64,000 bases of DNA from Cylindrotheca closterium (taxonomy: Eukaryota > Bacillariophyta > Bacillariophyceae > Bacillariales > Bacillariaceae), in NCBI GenBank assembly GCA_933822405.4, contig CAKOGP040000003.1, positions 40,109-104,108 on the forward strand, given 5' to 3'. The position numbers and the translations under genes are program-made. The notes under the pieces were generated by a model. It was not told where the DNA came from. It worked only from the letters and a program-made list of their open reading frames with translations, and made no database searches. This document shows positions 48,998 to 58,661 of this stretch, piece by piece (positions within the stretch are counted from its first letter, which is position 1; each line of letters starts with the position of its first letter).

Positions 48998-50572
48998 TTA
49001 CAGCAGTGCTGGTAGCATCGTCATTGTCATCATGGTCGCAACCATCATCATCATCCCAAAAGTGAATGATGATTGGAGAGCAGAAGCAGCACCGCTGTCT
49101 TCATCACCGTTAATCCTGTCATTGTTATCATCGAGATCCAAATCCCCAAAGAAAAAGTTGATCGTAGGTTCTGGCGTCGTGGGTACATTGGTGGGCATGC
49201 CAGAAGCAGTGGGTGCGGCAGAGGGAGTCGCCGACGGAGATTCCGAAGCCGTAATGGAGGGCGCCGGACTTCCATAAAACTTCATTGCATCGACGCACCA
49301 GCTGTCTGGAACCACTTGCGAGACAAAGTTTTCTCCATCGTAGGAAGTGGGAAAGGTCTGACAAACCGTCCCTTGTGTGCCCGAACTGTCAAATCCAACA
49401 GCTGGACAAAAGCTTGGAGGAAAACTGTAGTCAAAATTGACCTTGACAATGCGTGGCACCATGGTGAGCGATTCGGCAATATTCAGCACAGTATTGCCAT
49501 TGGGGTACCAGGCCACTGCTTCGAATTGTTTTTTATCGTCGGCTGCTTCGGGTGGATTCTCCCAAATCATGCAGGCATCTCGTCCCACAATGGCTTCTTC
49601 AACCGTCTGGCCGGGACAACGCAAAAAGACATAGTTGCGATGGACGGTGCCCATGATAATCTTGGTTCCATCCCACGACATGCTGGCCGAGGTCCATAGA
49701 AATCGTCTGAATTCACCATCGTTGTAATTGGATCCAACCACTTGTGGCGAGTACTTGGCATACGTTTGTCCATTGGTGGGCCAGGCACTCGCAGGGACCT
49801 TGTAGAGTCTACCAAAATCTCTCGATTTGGTAACGATATAAATGTCACCAATGGCACCCCCTCGTCCCCATCCGGCATGGTCCAAAAAGACGCCCTCCGA
49901 GTTTCCAGTGCGGGCGGGTGACGAGGCGTCCAGATAATCAATTTCCAGTGCTGTCACAGTCGTGGCGGGATAGGAAATACTCCTGGCCGAGGTTCTCGCA
50001 TAGGCCGCTAGAACAGGTTCTTTAATCTTGTAGATCCGATAGGGTCTGTCGGCGGGACGAATGGAAGTGTTAATGACATCGCTGGCGTAATTGTCCCCCA
50101 AATCCGCCAGATAAATGCAAGTCTCTCCCATTTCCTCGGCTGTATTGCCACAGGAACCAATGGTCATGTCTTCCCAGTCTTGATTGACCAAGGGTGGGTC
50201 CGAGGTTTCATCGTAGGGCAGAATAAACGTGACGAGTCGTTCGCCCGTCACAGGATCCCATGCGGCAAAATTGGTTCCAAATTCCGCTTGGTCTCGGCCA
50301 TCATTGTGGCCCCACATGATCGGTGCTCCACTGGGCGCAATTTGAGTGGGACTGACAGCGAGCCCACTCACTTCGTTCCATTCCCTTGCGACATTGGGGT
50401 CTGCAATTTCAATCTCCGTCGTGAAATCAATTTCTTTGACCATGGGACATTTGACCACTTCGTCCGCCTCGGGAAGGTTCAATGGGATTGCCGAGACCAC
50501 TGTTTTCGTTGTTGAAACCATGATTGACAGCAGCAGCAGCAGCAATGGAATGTACGATATTGACGAGGACAT
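48998..50572 (-). CDS. secreted, probably GPI-anchored propeller-like protein
   Basis: 524 aa from the ATG at 50570-50572, chosen because it places a signal peptide at the N-terminus (SYIPLLLLLLSIMVST); an upstream in-frame ATG at 50663-50665 would add 31 Thr/Arg-rich residues. The body (about 40-440) has beta-propeller-like spacing with W-H-DGRDQ, WEDM, a DLGDN...R...YRIYKIKEP block and NSEGVFLD. DLGDN followed by R and I-x-x-x-EP recalls bacterial secreted propellers of unknown function. A Pro/Ser/Thr-rich stalk (about 450-480, repeated PSATPSAAPT) leads to an acidic linker and a C-terminal hydrophobic segment (MMMMVATMMTMTMLPALL), a pattern for GPI anchoring or cell-wall attachment. Ligand or enzyme activity unknown. 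Confidence 0.7.
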   Translation of the reverse strand: MSSSISYIPLLLLLLSIMVSTTKTVVSAIPLNLPEADEVVKCPMVKEIDFTTEIEIADPNVAREWNEVSGLAVSPTQIAPSGAPIMWGHNDGRDQAEFGTNFAAWDPVTGERLVTFILPYDETSDPPLVNQDWEDMTIGSCGNTAEEMGETCIYLADLGDNYASDVINTSIRPADRPYRIYKIKEPVLAAYARTSARSISYPATTVTALEIDYLDASSPARTGNSEGVFLDHAGWGRGGAIGDIYIVTKSRDFGRLYKVPASAWPTNGQTYAKYSPQVVGSNYNDGEFRRFLWTSASMSWDGTKIIMGTVHRNYVFLRCPGQTVEEAIVGRDACMIWENPPEAADDKKQFEAVAWYPNGNTVLNIAESLTMVPRIVKVNFDYSFPPSFCPAVGFDSSGTQGTVCQTFPTSYDGENFVSQVVPDSWCVDAMKFYGSPAPSITASESPSATPSAAPTASGMPTNVPTTPEPTINFFFGDLDLDDNNDRINGDEDSGAASALQSSFTFGMMMMVATMMTMTMLPALL

Positions 50573-52492
50573 GGCTATTGAATGGTATTTGGAAGGCTTC
50601 TTCCTTGCTATTCTTGACGTTGTTGTTCTTGTTCTTGTTGTTGTTGTTGTTGTTCTTGTCGGCATTTAATTTTTTTTTTTTCGTTTTCCGTTTTCGTCAA
50701 TGACGAAGGTTTTTGTGGAGTTGTGTGGTGGTCGATTTTTTTTGTCTTGCCAAAAGTTCTAGCAGATCACGCGTTTTTGGGGCTAACTGGCGTAACGGCA
50801 TTCGAATACACTAGGATAAAGTATATAACAAAGTAACGAGAAATGCCGTGGGATTAAATATGTCGAGTTTTTTTACTATGGGCGAACCGTTACGTGAACG
50901 TGGAAAAAGTTCAAAAATACCAAAGGAATCGTTCAAAAATACAAAAGGAATCAATCGTTCAACGGTCCGATCAAGTTTAGTCGAGGAGGCAGATTTCCGT
51001 TGTGCCATCTGCATTGGATACTGTAGTTTGAAGTTTATTTGTATTTAACACACAGGTTTTGACTCACTTGACTGACTGATTGACCGACAAAGTTTGTTCT
51101 TCTCGTTACTCTTTTGTCTTTTGTCGAAGCATCTTCTCTAGACCACCAATTACTTTTGCATCGACACAGCAGTTTACAATCAGTCACCCTATTACTGCTT
51201 CCGCATCTCTGCGAATTTCATAGTTTGGATAGTATCTTCCATTATTCGCGGCCCGGCAGGTCTCTACTTCTACTATCGTCGTGCGATGATTCTTCCTGCT
51301 ACTGCTACTGCTACTGCTACTGCTGCTGCTACTGCCGCTACTGCTGCTGCTGCTGCTGCTGCTACCACTACTGCTACCATTCTTGAGATGAAATACAAAT
51401 ACCACCACACCAGTGCAGTGGTTATCACTGAAATGATCTGCCTTCTTTGCTTTATAGATGACTTATGCTCGGAATTGTGCTCCGTGGCTGTTTACTGTCA
51501 TTCTCCTTCTTCTTCGCTCGCCTTGACAAAACAATCGTCCTTTCTTGCTTGCTGCTTTGTCAGAACCACCATCTCTAGCAGCTCCTACTAGATTTCCTGT
51601 AGGTAGTCAGCAGTCGGAGTATGACAATGCGGCCAGACAAGAAGTGACTGACGCCACTTTTTAACTGCAATGCCTTGTAAGAAACACTCTAGACTTGCGC
51701 ACGAGAACAAAAATAAATAAGATGTACAGGAGTATTCCTCTACATGTGTACCAACGTACCATACCGGTATGACCAAGAAGTTGCGAAATTTTGTTGCGTC
51801 AGTTTTTTGGGAGACTGTTGTGGGAAAGTTTCACCTCTCCATCCATACCGGTACAGGTGTACGGTATAGGTATTATATAATATGTATTGGTATTATAATA
51901 TATATATATACTGCATGTGGATCAGGATCTCACACACATTTATATATATGTAGGTGGCGAGATCTTCGTATTTCATACGACTACATTGATACTATGCGCT
52001 CCTGAGTCTGATCATAAAAAACTATACAGTAAGTAAGTACCGTTTGATTGGAAGTGTTGTATTTTATTAAATCAGTCACAGGGCTTAGGTCGTGAGCCTT
52101 CACTAGTTTCAACACGAATACATGGATATTTTATGAGCTGGAGAGTCTGATCATGACAATAAAAAGGGAAAGTCTTCCCGTTTCGATTCAAACCTTTGGG
52201 CCAATGATAGAGGTGTTTGGGCCATTTCATCACTTATCGAATTCTCAAATTCCGACGAGAGAACCTCAGACATTACGATCACACCTGATCACAATTAGAG
52301 GGTTGGTGAGGCGTATGTGGCAAAAGAAGACTCCAGGGAAAGTTCTGATACGTATCTTCCGGAATGAAACTGAGAAGCAACTCACATCATTTTTCGTCTT
52401 CTCAAAAACAAAAGCCTCAGAACACACAACCTACAAAAAACTATACACGCAAAACACACAAAAAGCAAATAGATACCTATATACAAACAAAT
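50573..52492. other. 1.9-kb intergenic; simple repeats, no gene seen
   Basis: Contains the (ACTGCT)/(GCT) tract at 51297-51379 and (AT)n at about 51895-51912. At 52430-52492 an A/C-rich stretch leads into the ATG at 52493. Reading frames over the GCT tract are simple-sequence artefacts. Confidence 0.45.
51297..51379. repeat. GCT/ACTGCT microsatellite
   Basis: Seven ACTGCT-type units followed by (GCT)n with interruptions. Confidence 0.95.
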
Positions 52493-53746
52493 ATGATGTT
52501 CTTGGATCCGTCAAACGCAATGAGCCATGGCCTCATGTTCGTAGCACGCCAACGAGAACGAGAGGTTGCTACCAAAGGTGTCACTAGCACTCGTCTTCCT
52601 CCTCCTACCAATGGGATGGAGAAACGCAAGGCCAATCATAGTGCCAAAGATACGGCTGCCATTCAAACTCTAATCGAAGAAGCCATGAAACTCCAAGAGG
52701 AGTTGATCCATGGACTCTCCTTACGCATCCACCACACAGCTCAGCTTGCGGATCGAATGCAAGGAGAAGGAGGAGATGCTGAACAACACCTGGTATGTGT
52801 TTCCATGAGAAAACTCAAAGTGGTTCAACAAGAGTACATTCAAGCGCTTTTTTGCAAGCGAGCTCTAGAAACCTTGAGCGAGCACCACGAATATGGCCTC
52901 GTCACTCTCAAAGGAGTCGAGAAAGAGATCAGGGCAATCACAATGTGCAATGAGAGCAACAAGAAATCCACCAAGACCACCGCCTCCAAATGGAGCGATG
53001 ATGAGCTTCTATTGCAACTCAAGAAACGCAAGTTCTTTCCCATTCTACGAATTGAAGATGGCAGTGTTGCCTTTGGTTGGACGGACATTCCGCCCTTTTG
53101 CAATCACAATGTGGCCCGTCAACGAGCCATGGAGGTTGCCACCAAGGGATTCACCAAGATTCACATTCCAATGGGATACGAAAAGATTGAGAACCCCTGT
53201 ACAGATGCTGTCTTGTTGATTAGCCAAGCAGAGCAACACGTTGTGGAATTCAACAAGCAGCTGCACAAGCTTAATTTGCAAATCCATCTTTTGGTGAAAG
53301 CTGCCACTGGAAGCCTTGAACATGGCAACTCTGTCGAAGCTTGCTTACGAATGAAAGAAATGGAATCCATTCAAGCAGAGTACTTGGCAATCTTAAAGGT
53401 CTTGGAAGGAATCAAGGTTTTGGTATCTGACATTCAGCATGGGGTCATCGACCTTAATTTGGGATCACAAACCTTGGAAGATATTTGTGACTTGAGCAAT
53501 AGCAATGTCGAAGCCGAGGAAGATCTAGGGGATGAAGAGTATCTTTCGAGGCTGGAAGAAAAACAGTTTTACCCAAGACTCTTTTCACTGGTCGGTGGAG
53601 AAGGTGTCAGGATATTCTACAGAGCCACAGCACCCGACAAGAAGGGAGCATCTGCGCCCAAATCTATCGAAGAGGCCCCCAACAAGACGCGTGTTTCCTT
53701 TCAAATGCACCAACCAAGAAGGGAGATGGTTAGTCGTGTTGCTTAA
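52493..53746 (+). CDS. internally duplicated helical protein, unknown function
   Basis: 417 aa from the ATG at 52493 (MMFLDPSNAMSHG), preferred over an in-frame ATG at 52364 because 52430-52492 looks like an untranslated A/C-rich leader. The protein is two diverged repeats of about 180 residues. Each starts VARQR--EVATKG, has a long helical region with paired helices (MRKLKVVQQEYIQAL in repeat 1, MKEMESIQAEYLAIL in repeat 2), and ends with an acidic segment, L-KR/EKQF-P-L and a short strand. The last 40 residues are basic. No signal peptide, membrane segment or catalytic motif is visible. A helical-bundle scaffold is plausible. I know no named family. Confidence 0.65.
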   Translation: MMFLDPSNAMSHGLMFVARQREREVATKGVTSTRLPPPTNGMEKRKANHSAKDTAAIQTLIEEAMKLQEELIHGLSLRIHHTAQLADRMQGEGGDAEQHLVCVSMRKLKVVQQEYIQALFCKRALETLSEHHEYGLVTLKGVEKEIRAITMCNESNKKSTKTTASKWSDDELLLQLKKRKFFPILRIEDGSVAFGWTDIPPFCNHNVARQRAMEVATKGFTKIHIPMGYEKIENPCTDAVLLISQAEQHVVEFNKQLHKLNLQIHLLVKAATGSLEHGNSVEACLRMKEMESIQAEYLAILKVLEGIKVLVSDIQHGVIDLNLGSQTLEDICDLSNSNVEAEEDLGDEEYLSRLEEKQFYPRLFSLVGGEGVRIFYRATAPDKKGASAPKSIEEAPNKTRVSFQMHQPRREMVSRVA

Positions 53747-54167
53747 AATCACTGCTGTCCACCACCGACAATTAAGTTTATACCTGGGGTATTATCATGG
53801 GTACATGGGGTAGTATCCATGTACGTATGCTGCATAATGTTATTAGATTTTGAAATTTTGGCTTTATTACAGTACTACTTCCAGTTGTTCAACTATGAGA
53901 CTCGGTAGTCATGCACTATGTTGAATGTCGGTGGCAAAAGGTACCGGTACAAAGCTGTTCGTTGTAAAACTTCTCAAAAAATCCTCTTCCTTTTGAAACC
54001 GCACACTGTCAATGCGCGATCTTGACAACGTGTGTACGGTTACACACCAACACAAAATCTCATCGTCCGATCCGCTAACATCATTCTTTTTCTGTGTTGT
54101 TCCGCCAATTATTTTAACAGACCCTCAACACCATTCATTGCCGATCAGCGTGTGCTGCCAATAAAAT
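53747..54167. other. intergenic, promoter side of the MATE gene
   Basis: AT-rich with two near-identical words, tacctggggtattatc and tacatggggtagtatc (53780 and 53801). Nothing else stands out. Confidence 0.4.
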
Positions 54168-55779
54168 ATGGAGTCGTCGTCCATACCAACTGAAACGGAA
54201 GATCATGAAGATGCCGAGGAACACGTGATTTCATACAAGCAACACCTGAAAGATGTCTTTTTGCTGACCTATCCAATCATTCTTTCGGAAATCTTTCAAA
54301 ACACTCTTCCGGTTATGGACATTGCATTTGTAGGTCAATTGAGCAAGCAAGATTTGGCTGCCACTGCGTTGGCTACCGTCTGGTTCAATCTATGGAACTC
54401 TTCCATGACAGGCTTCATGACTGCCATTGACACCTTGTTGTCGCAATCGTATGGGGCAAATCAATACAAAAGCTTTCAGATTTGGACGGGAAGTTCATTA
54501 GTCATTGTCTTTGGCACGACGATACTGGTGTCGGGTCTTATAGCGCTGTGCGGACCGGCCATGCATCTCTTTGGACAAGAGCCTGCTCTAGCCGATGCCG
54601 CTGGAGAATTCTCGTATCGACTGATCCCTGGTTTGTTTCCATATTTTCTCTTTAAGGTCTTTACAAAATACTTGCAGACTCAGAACAAGCTGGCACCGGG
54701 TGTTTATATTGGTATTCTTGCGAATGGAATGAACGCGCTATTCAACTGGCTACTGATCTTTCACCTAGGCTGGGGAATCAGTGGAGCGCCATGGGCGACC
54801 ACTCTAACACGAGCCATGGAACTGATAATGATGTGTGCGTACTTGCTCTTTTCTAAGGAAAGTTTACAAGCCACGTGGCCAAAGTTTTCCAAACAGAACT
54901 TTCACTTTGCAAACCTAAAGCCGTTTTGGAAGTTGGCAGTATCCGGAGCCTTGTCGATTACCGCCGAAGCCGTAAGTTTTCCAGCATCCGTGTACATCTT
55001 TATGGAGCAAGAAGAGTTTCGTATTATATCTCACAATTACATAAAACCTTTTTCAGTGGTCATTTGAAATCACAACCATCTTGGCAGGTCTGCTTGGAGT
55101 GATTGCACTGGATGCCCACATTATCACATTGACGGTCGCTACCTTTATCTTTCTGAGCTTTCCGTTTGCCATTGGAATTGCCGCATCCATCCGAGTCGGT
55201 CAATTGATTGGCGACCAGCGGGCCAAGGACGCTCAGCGATCCAGTCATGCGTCCTTTGTCTTGAGCGGTGTGGTACAATTTATCCTGTGCATTGTCTTGG
55301 TGGCTTGCAAGGATATTGTGGGAGATCTATTCAGCGACGATGCCGATGTAGCATCTTTGGTAACCATCCTGGTTCCAATTTCGTGTATCTTCATGATGGG
55401 GGATGCCATTCAAGCGACAATTGGTGGCGTCCTACGGGGACTCGGTCGTCAAAACTTGGTTCTGTGGCTCAACATTCTTGGATTCTGGGTATGTGCTGTC
55501 CCGATTGGTGCTGTTTTGACCTTTGTCGTTGACATGGGTGTGAATGGACTCTGGTGGGGATTCAATATTGGAATCTATACATCCGCGGCGGTGGGGATTT
55601 GGTTCCTCAAGTTCCGCATAGACTGGGAACAAGAGACCAAGAAGACTGTCGATCGCTTGTCGACGTTGAAAAAGTCAGACGAAACGAAGAGCGGGTCAAC
55701 AGAGCCAACTGAAAAGAGAGACGAATTGATCGACGAACCGAAAGAAGAGGCGATGTTACAAGAAGTGCAAAACTGCTAG
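54168..55779 (+). CDS. MATE-family multidrug/toxin extrusion transporter (two exons)
   Basis: Exons 54168-54971 and 55057-55779, with an 85-bp phase-0 intron (GTAAGT...TTCAG), encode 508 aa. About twelve membrane segments in two MatE halves: the first begins FLLTYPIILSEIFQNTLPVMDIAFVG, and the second starts at the exon junction with WSFEITTILAGLLGVIALDAHII. Typical MATE signatures follow, such as SIRVGQLIGDQRAKDA and GVLRGLGRQN. Both termini are acidic and cytosolic. Members export organic cations or metabolites in exchange for H+ or Na+ at the plasma membrane or tonoplast; substrate cannot be told. Its 3' neighbour is transposon-rich. Confidence 0.92.
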
Positions 55780-55969
55780 AATGCTAGAATGCGACTGCAT
55801 ACATGTGCATCTACACTATAAGCAGGACATAGACTGGGAGTACTTCTACTCTTGTTTTATTATCTACTGACGTCATATTTTATTGTATGTTTTCTATGTC
55901 AATTCTAACCTCATATCTTCGTCTTTTACTATCCTCTACTATTCTAATCTAATGATACACTCTGTCATT

Positions 55970-56457
55970 TTAGGCTGATTGTGCCAAGACTATCATGCGC
56001 TCGGCTCCCATGACTGAGGAACTAGGCAAGTTTATGCTTCCTTCATCAAAGATGGCACGCAAATCAGCGAAGCGTTCCACGCATTGCTCAAAGACATCTC
56101 CTTCCATCCAGGAATCGTGCAATTTGGATTCAAAGATATCTGGCAATTCTTCAATTGATCTGAATCCAATTCCAATTGAAAGAGGGTGTAGTTCTTCAAA
56201 ATGATACGACTGCGGACATCATCATCAATCATGCTATCATGTGAGGAGTACACAAAACCCATCTGCAAAAGGTTGGCCATGAGTTTGGCAAGACGTTTGG
56301 TTTCAATCCGTTTGAAAACCATTTTCAATTCAGCATCTTCTTGAATGTTTTCACAGTAACCTTGAATGAGAAATTTGAATTGGCTTTCTCCACTGAGTCG
56401 TTTGTTAAGGCTTTTCCATGGGCGACTGTTGTTCATCTTGTTGGAGTGGTGTAGCAT
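55970..56457 (-). pseudogene. truncated-hemoglobin-like gene, frameshifted
   Basis: The ATG at 56457 opens a frame with WKSLNKRLSGESQFKFLIQG-YCENIQEDAEL--VFKRIETKRLAKLMANLLQMGF, the early helices of a truncated globin. After VRSR (near 56205) that frame degrades. A one-base shift gives YHFEELHPLSIGIGFRSIEELP, where the His fits the proximal histidine. DIFESKLHDSW and DVFEQCVERFADLRAIFDE follow, then a stop at 55970-55972. The two frames together make a complete globin-like protein of about 160 residues, so a single indel probably inactivated the gene. No splice signals fit the shift. It lies beside a copia remnant. Heme ligation by the His is inference. Confidence 0.5.
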
Positions 56458-57351
56458 GTTGGTTTATGAAGTACAATGCAAGTTTTTAGAATTTGTGAGA
56501 AGCAACAGAATTTGGCAATGAGTCAATATAAATGGTTTTGATATTTTGTCTGCTGACATTGTACTTGGACCCAAGTTTGGAGACCTTGAAAGTTGCGCTA
56601 TTGTTGAGAAAGCACTCTATGGATCAAAATCTTCTGGGTTCTCATGGAGATCTAAGCTTTCTAAGACTCTGAGAGAAGAAGTGGAGTTTGAACAGTGTCG
56701 TGGTGATATGGATGTTTGGAGAAAACCTGCTTTGAAGTCAAACGGCAAAAGATATTTCCAATATACTTTTGTTTACACCGATGACCTGATTGTTGTTTCT
56801 GAAAATTCTTGTGCTATATTGAAGAAGCTTGGAACACATTACATGCTCAAGCCTGATTCAATTGCAGAGCCTACAACATTCCTTGGTGCAACAATTTCAA
56901 AACATTTTGTTGATCGAAGTGATTCTCAAAAATGCTGGTCGATTGGTTCAACTAACTATTTGCTTTGTTTGACTAACTATTTGCTTGAAGCATTGCATGT
57001 CATTAAGTCTCAAATCTCACATAAAAAGTATAACTTGATTTTGAAAAGAAAAGTGTCTGCTGCCTTACCTTCTGGTTACAAGCCTGAGCTTGACAACACT
57101 GATTGTGTTGACACAGACATGCACACAAACTGTACATGCAACTGATTGGAATATTACGGTGGTCAGCTGAAGTTGGAAGATTGGACGTTTGTGCTGAAGT
57201 CTCTATGATGTCTTCATACAATGCCATGCTTCATGTTGGACACTTCCATGCGGTATTACACCTTTTTGGTTATCTTGAAACACATCCGAGCCGCAAGATT
57301 GTCATGGGTTCCGCATATATGGCACTGACCAACATACCCAAATCAGAATCG

Positions 57352-57777
57352 TATGAGTTCTATCCATGCTTTGAAATAGCGTGTTGACCAAAAGGCTATT
57401 GGTACTAAAACACCAGTCGAGGTGAATATCATCACATTCCAGCATGGATTCTGACTTAGAGGCGTTCAGTCATAATCCTACCAATGATAGCTTTGCGGCA
57501 TTGGCTGGTCAGCCAACCGCATTACCAAATATCCAAACCAACAGTTCCTCTTGTACTAAGTTGGATTACTGTTGCGACAACCATTTATCAGTAGGCTAAA
57601 ACTAACCTGTCTTCTGTTCAAAATACAGATGCCCCACATGGTTCAAACTTGTTGTTGACTCACCGCTTCACAGTACTTGACCTTTACAGCCAAATATTTC
57701 ACCGGCAATCAAATGCCCACAGAGTAGCATATTAACAATTAATGTCTCAGTTATTATTATTATGAGTTCTATCCATG
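57352..57777. repeat. 17-bp target-site duplication around a 392-bp insertion
   Basis: tatgagttctatccatg occurs at 57352-57368 and again at 57761-57777. Removing one copy and everything between restores the copia frame (SESYEFYPWAKEVLPP) exactly, so 57369-57760 was inserted into the element by a mechanism that makes long target duplications. Confidence 0.9.
57369..57760 (-). pseudogene. retroposed LSU (28S) rRNA fragment in antisense, SINE-like
   Basis: On the minus strand 57440-57613 reads as the 3' part of nuclear LSU rRNA: agacaggttagttttagcc, the region around the sarcin-ricin loop (agtacaagaggaac, where functional rRNA has agtacgagagga), gctat-at-ggtaggattatg, and gaacgcctctaagtcagaat. 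The loop, which is nearly invariant in functional rRNA, is mutated, and other stretches differ by substitutions and gaps. On the plus strand the insert ends in (TTA)n at 57750-57760 next to the target duplication, like the tail of a LINE or SINE. It is therefore a retro-inserted rRNA piece or an rRNA-derived SINE, not a functional rRNA. Confidence 0.75.
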
Positions 57778-58472
57778 GGCAAAAGAAGTATTGCCTCCTG
57801 ATATGCCAGAAGCCCTTGGAGGAGCGGTAAAGATTGTAATGCTTGTTGATGCCTAACATGCTTCTGATCTAATCCAGAACAGGTGTTCTCATCCTCTTAA
57901 ATCATGCACCTTCAGTTTGGTATTCAAAGAAACAGAATGTTGTTGCTACAAGTTCTTTTGGAAGTGAATTTGCTGTGTTGAAGACTGGTGTTGAATTGGT
58001 TGGACATCTAGTATACAAATTGTAAATGATGGGCATACCAATTGATGGCTATTGCTATACTCTTGTTGATAGCAACTCTATGGTGATGAACACAAGTTGC
58101 CAGGAATCTGTCTTGAAGAAGAAAAGCAATTCTGTTGGATATATTAGGATTTTTGAATTACATATTCGGAAAAACGAGAAAATGATAATACATGTATACA
58201 ATAGAGAAATGATGTTGACTGATGCGACTAAAAATATTGCGCATGGCGAGTCAGAAAACAGATCATATTTCTATGGAAATCATCCTGTTGATGATGTAAG
58301 AAAGCAAGACTAAAGCAAGAACCAAGGTTAGATACTAATCAAAGTACTGACTACAGTGGAAGGTGAATGGATAAACAGATTGAACTTGCAGCATATCAGG
58401 CTGACGTAGAGAGAATTCTGAGAATTTCCACTGAGCTGGAGAAGAAAGAGTCAAAGTCAAAAGTTGACAGAT

Positions 58473-58661
58473 TGTTCTCACTTTTTATAATATATTGCAA
58501 GCAACAAGTGAATTGGTTGATAAAGTAGGATCTCTGATAGGTCTATATACTTCTATATACTGTAAATTCATATGCTTAGAAGGCAACATTACCTGGACAG
58601 CTAAATTGCAGTCAATTGAACAGGTAGATTGCAGGCGACAGTGGATTGCTTACTTCTAACA
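58473..58661 (+). repeat. LTR (copy 1, 189 bp)
   Basis: Begins TGTTCTCAC and ends TTCTAACA, so the ends show the TGTT/AACA inverted termini of LTRs. It is about 90% identical to the reverse complement of 63806-63997. It lies between the RNase H remnant and the pol-end remnant of the copia element. The 5-bp flanks (cagat and aattc) do not match, so it is not a clean solo-LTR insertion. Confidence 0.75.

Larger units (their letters stand above)
56540..58313 (+). mobile_element. decayed Ty1/copia retrotransposon, pol remnant (RT and RNase H)
   Basis: Starts mid reverse transcriptase: GPKFGDLESCAIVEKALYGSKSSGFSWR, then C--DMDVW, then Y-T-D-D-L-I-V-V (usual Y-V-D-D). After PELDN-D a frameshift near 57130 leads to QLIGILRWSAEVGRLDV-AEVSMMSS and YEFYPW at the insertion site. 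Beyond the insert the frame resumes WAKEVLPPD and decays with stops through the RNase H part (WYSKKQNVVATSSFGSEF, MMGIPIDGYC, KKKSNSVGY). Integrase, protease and gag are missing on the left, so the element is 5'-truncated. It cannot be active. A further pol-end remnant lies at 58690-58866. Confidence 0.8.

Noticed and set aside
49073..49699. 208-codon frame antisense to the secreted propeller-like gene
   Set aside because: Antisense shadow of a gene with signal peptide, stalk and anchor on the other strand.
57369..57760. Functional LSU rRNA gene
   Set aside because: Only a fragment, with a mutated sarcin-ricin loop, bounded by target duplications inside a dead copia element.
58473..58661. 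Solo LTR cleanly inserted in the copia pol
   Set aside because: The 5-bp flanks do not match, so no target duplication supports a simple insertion.
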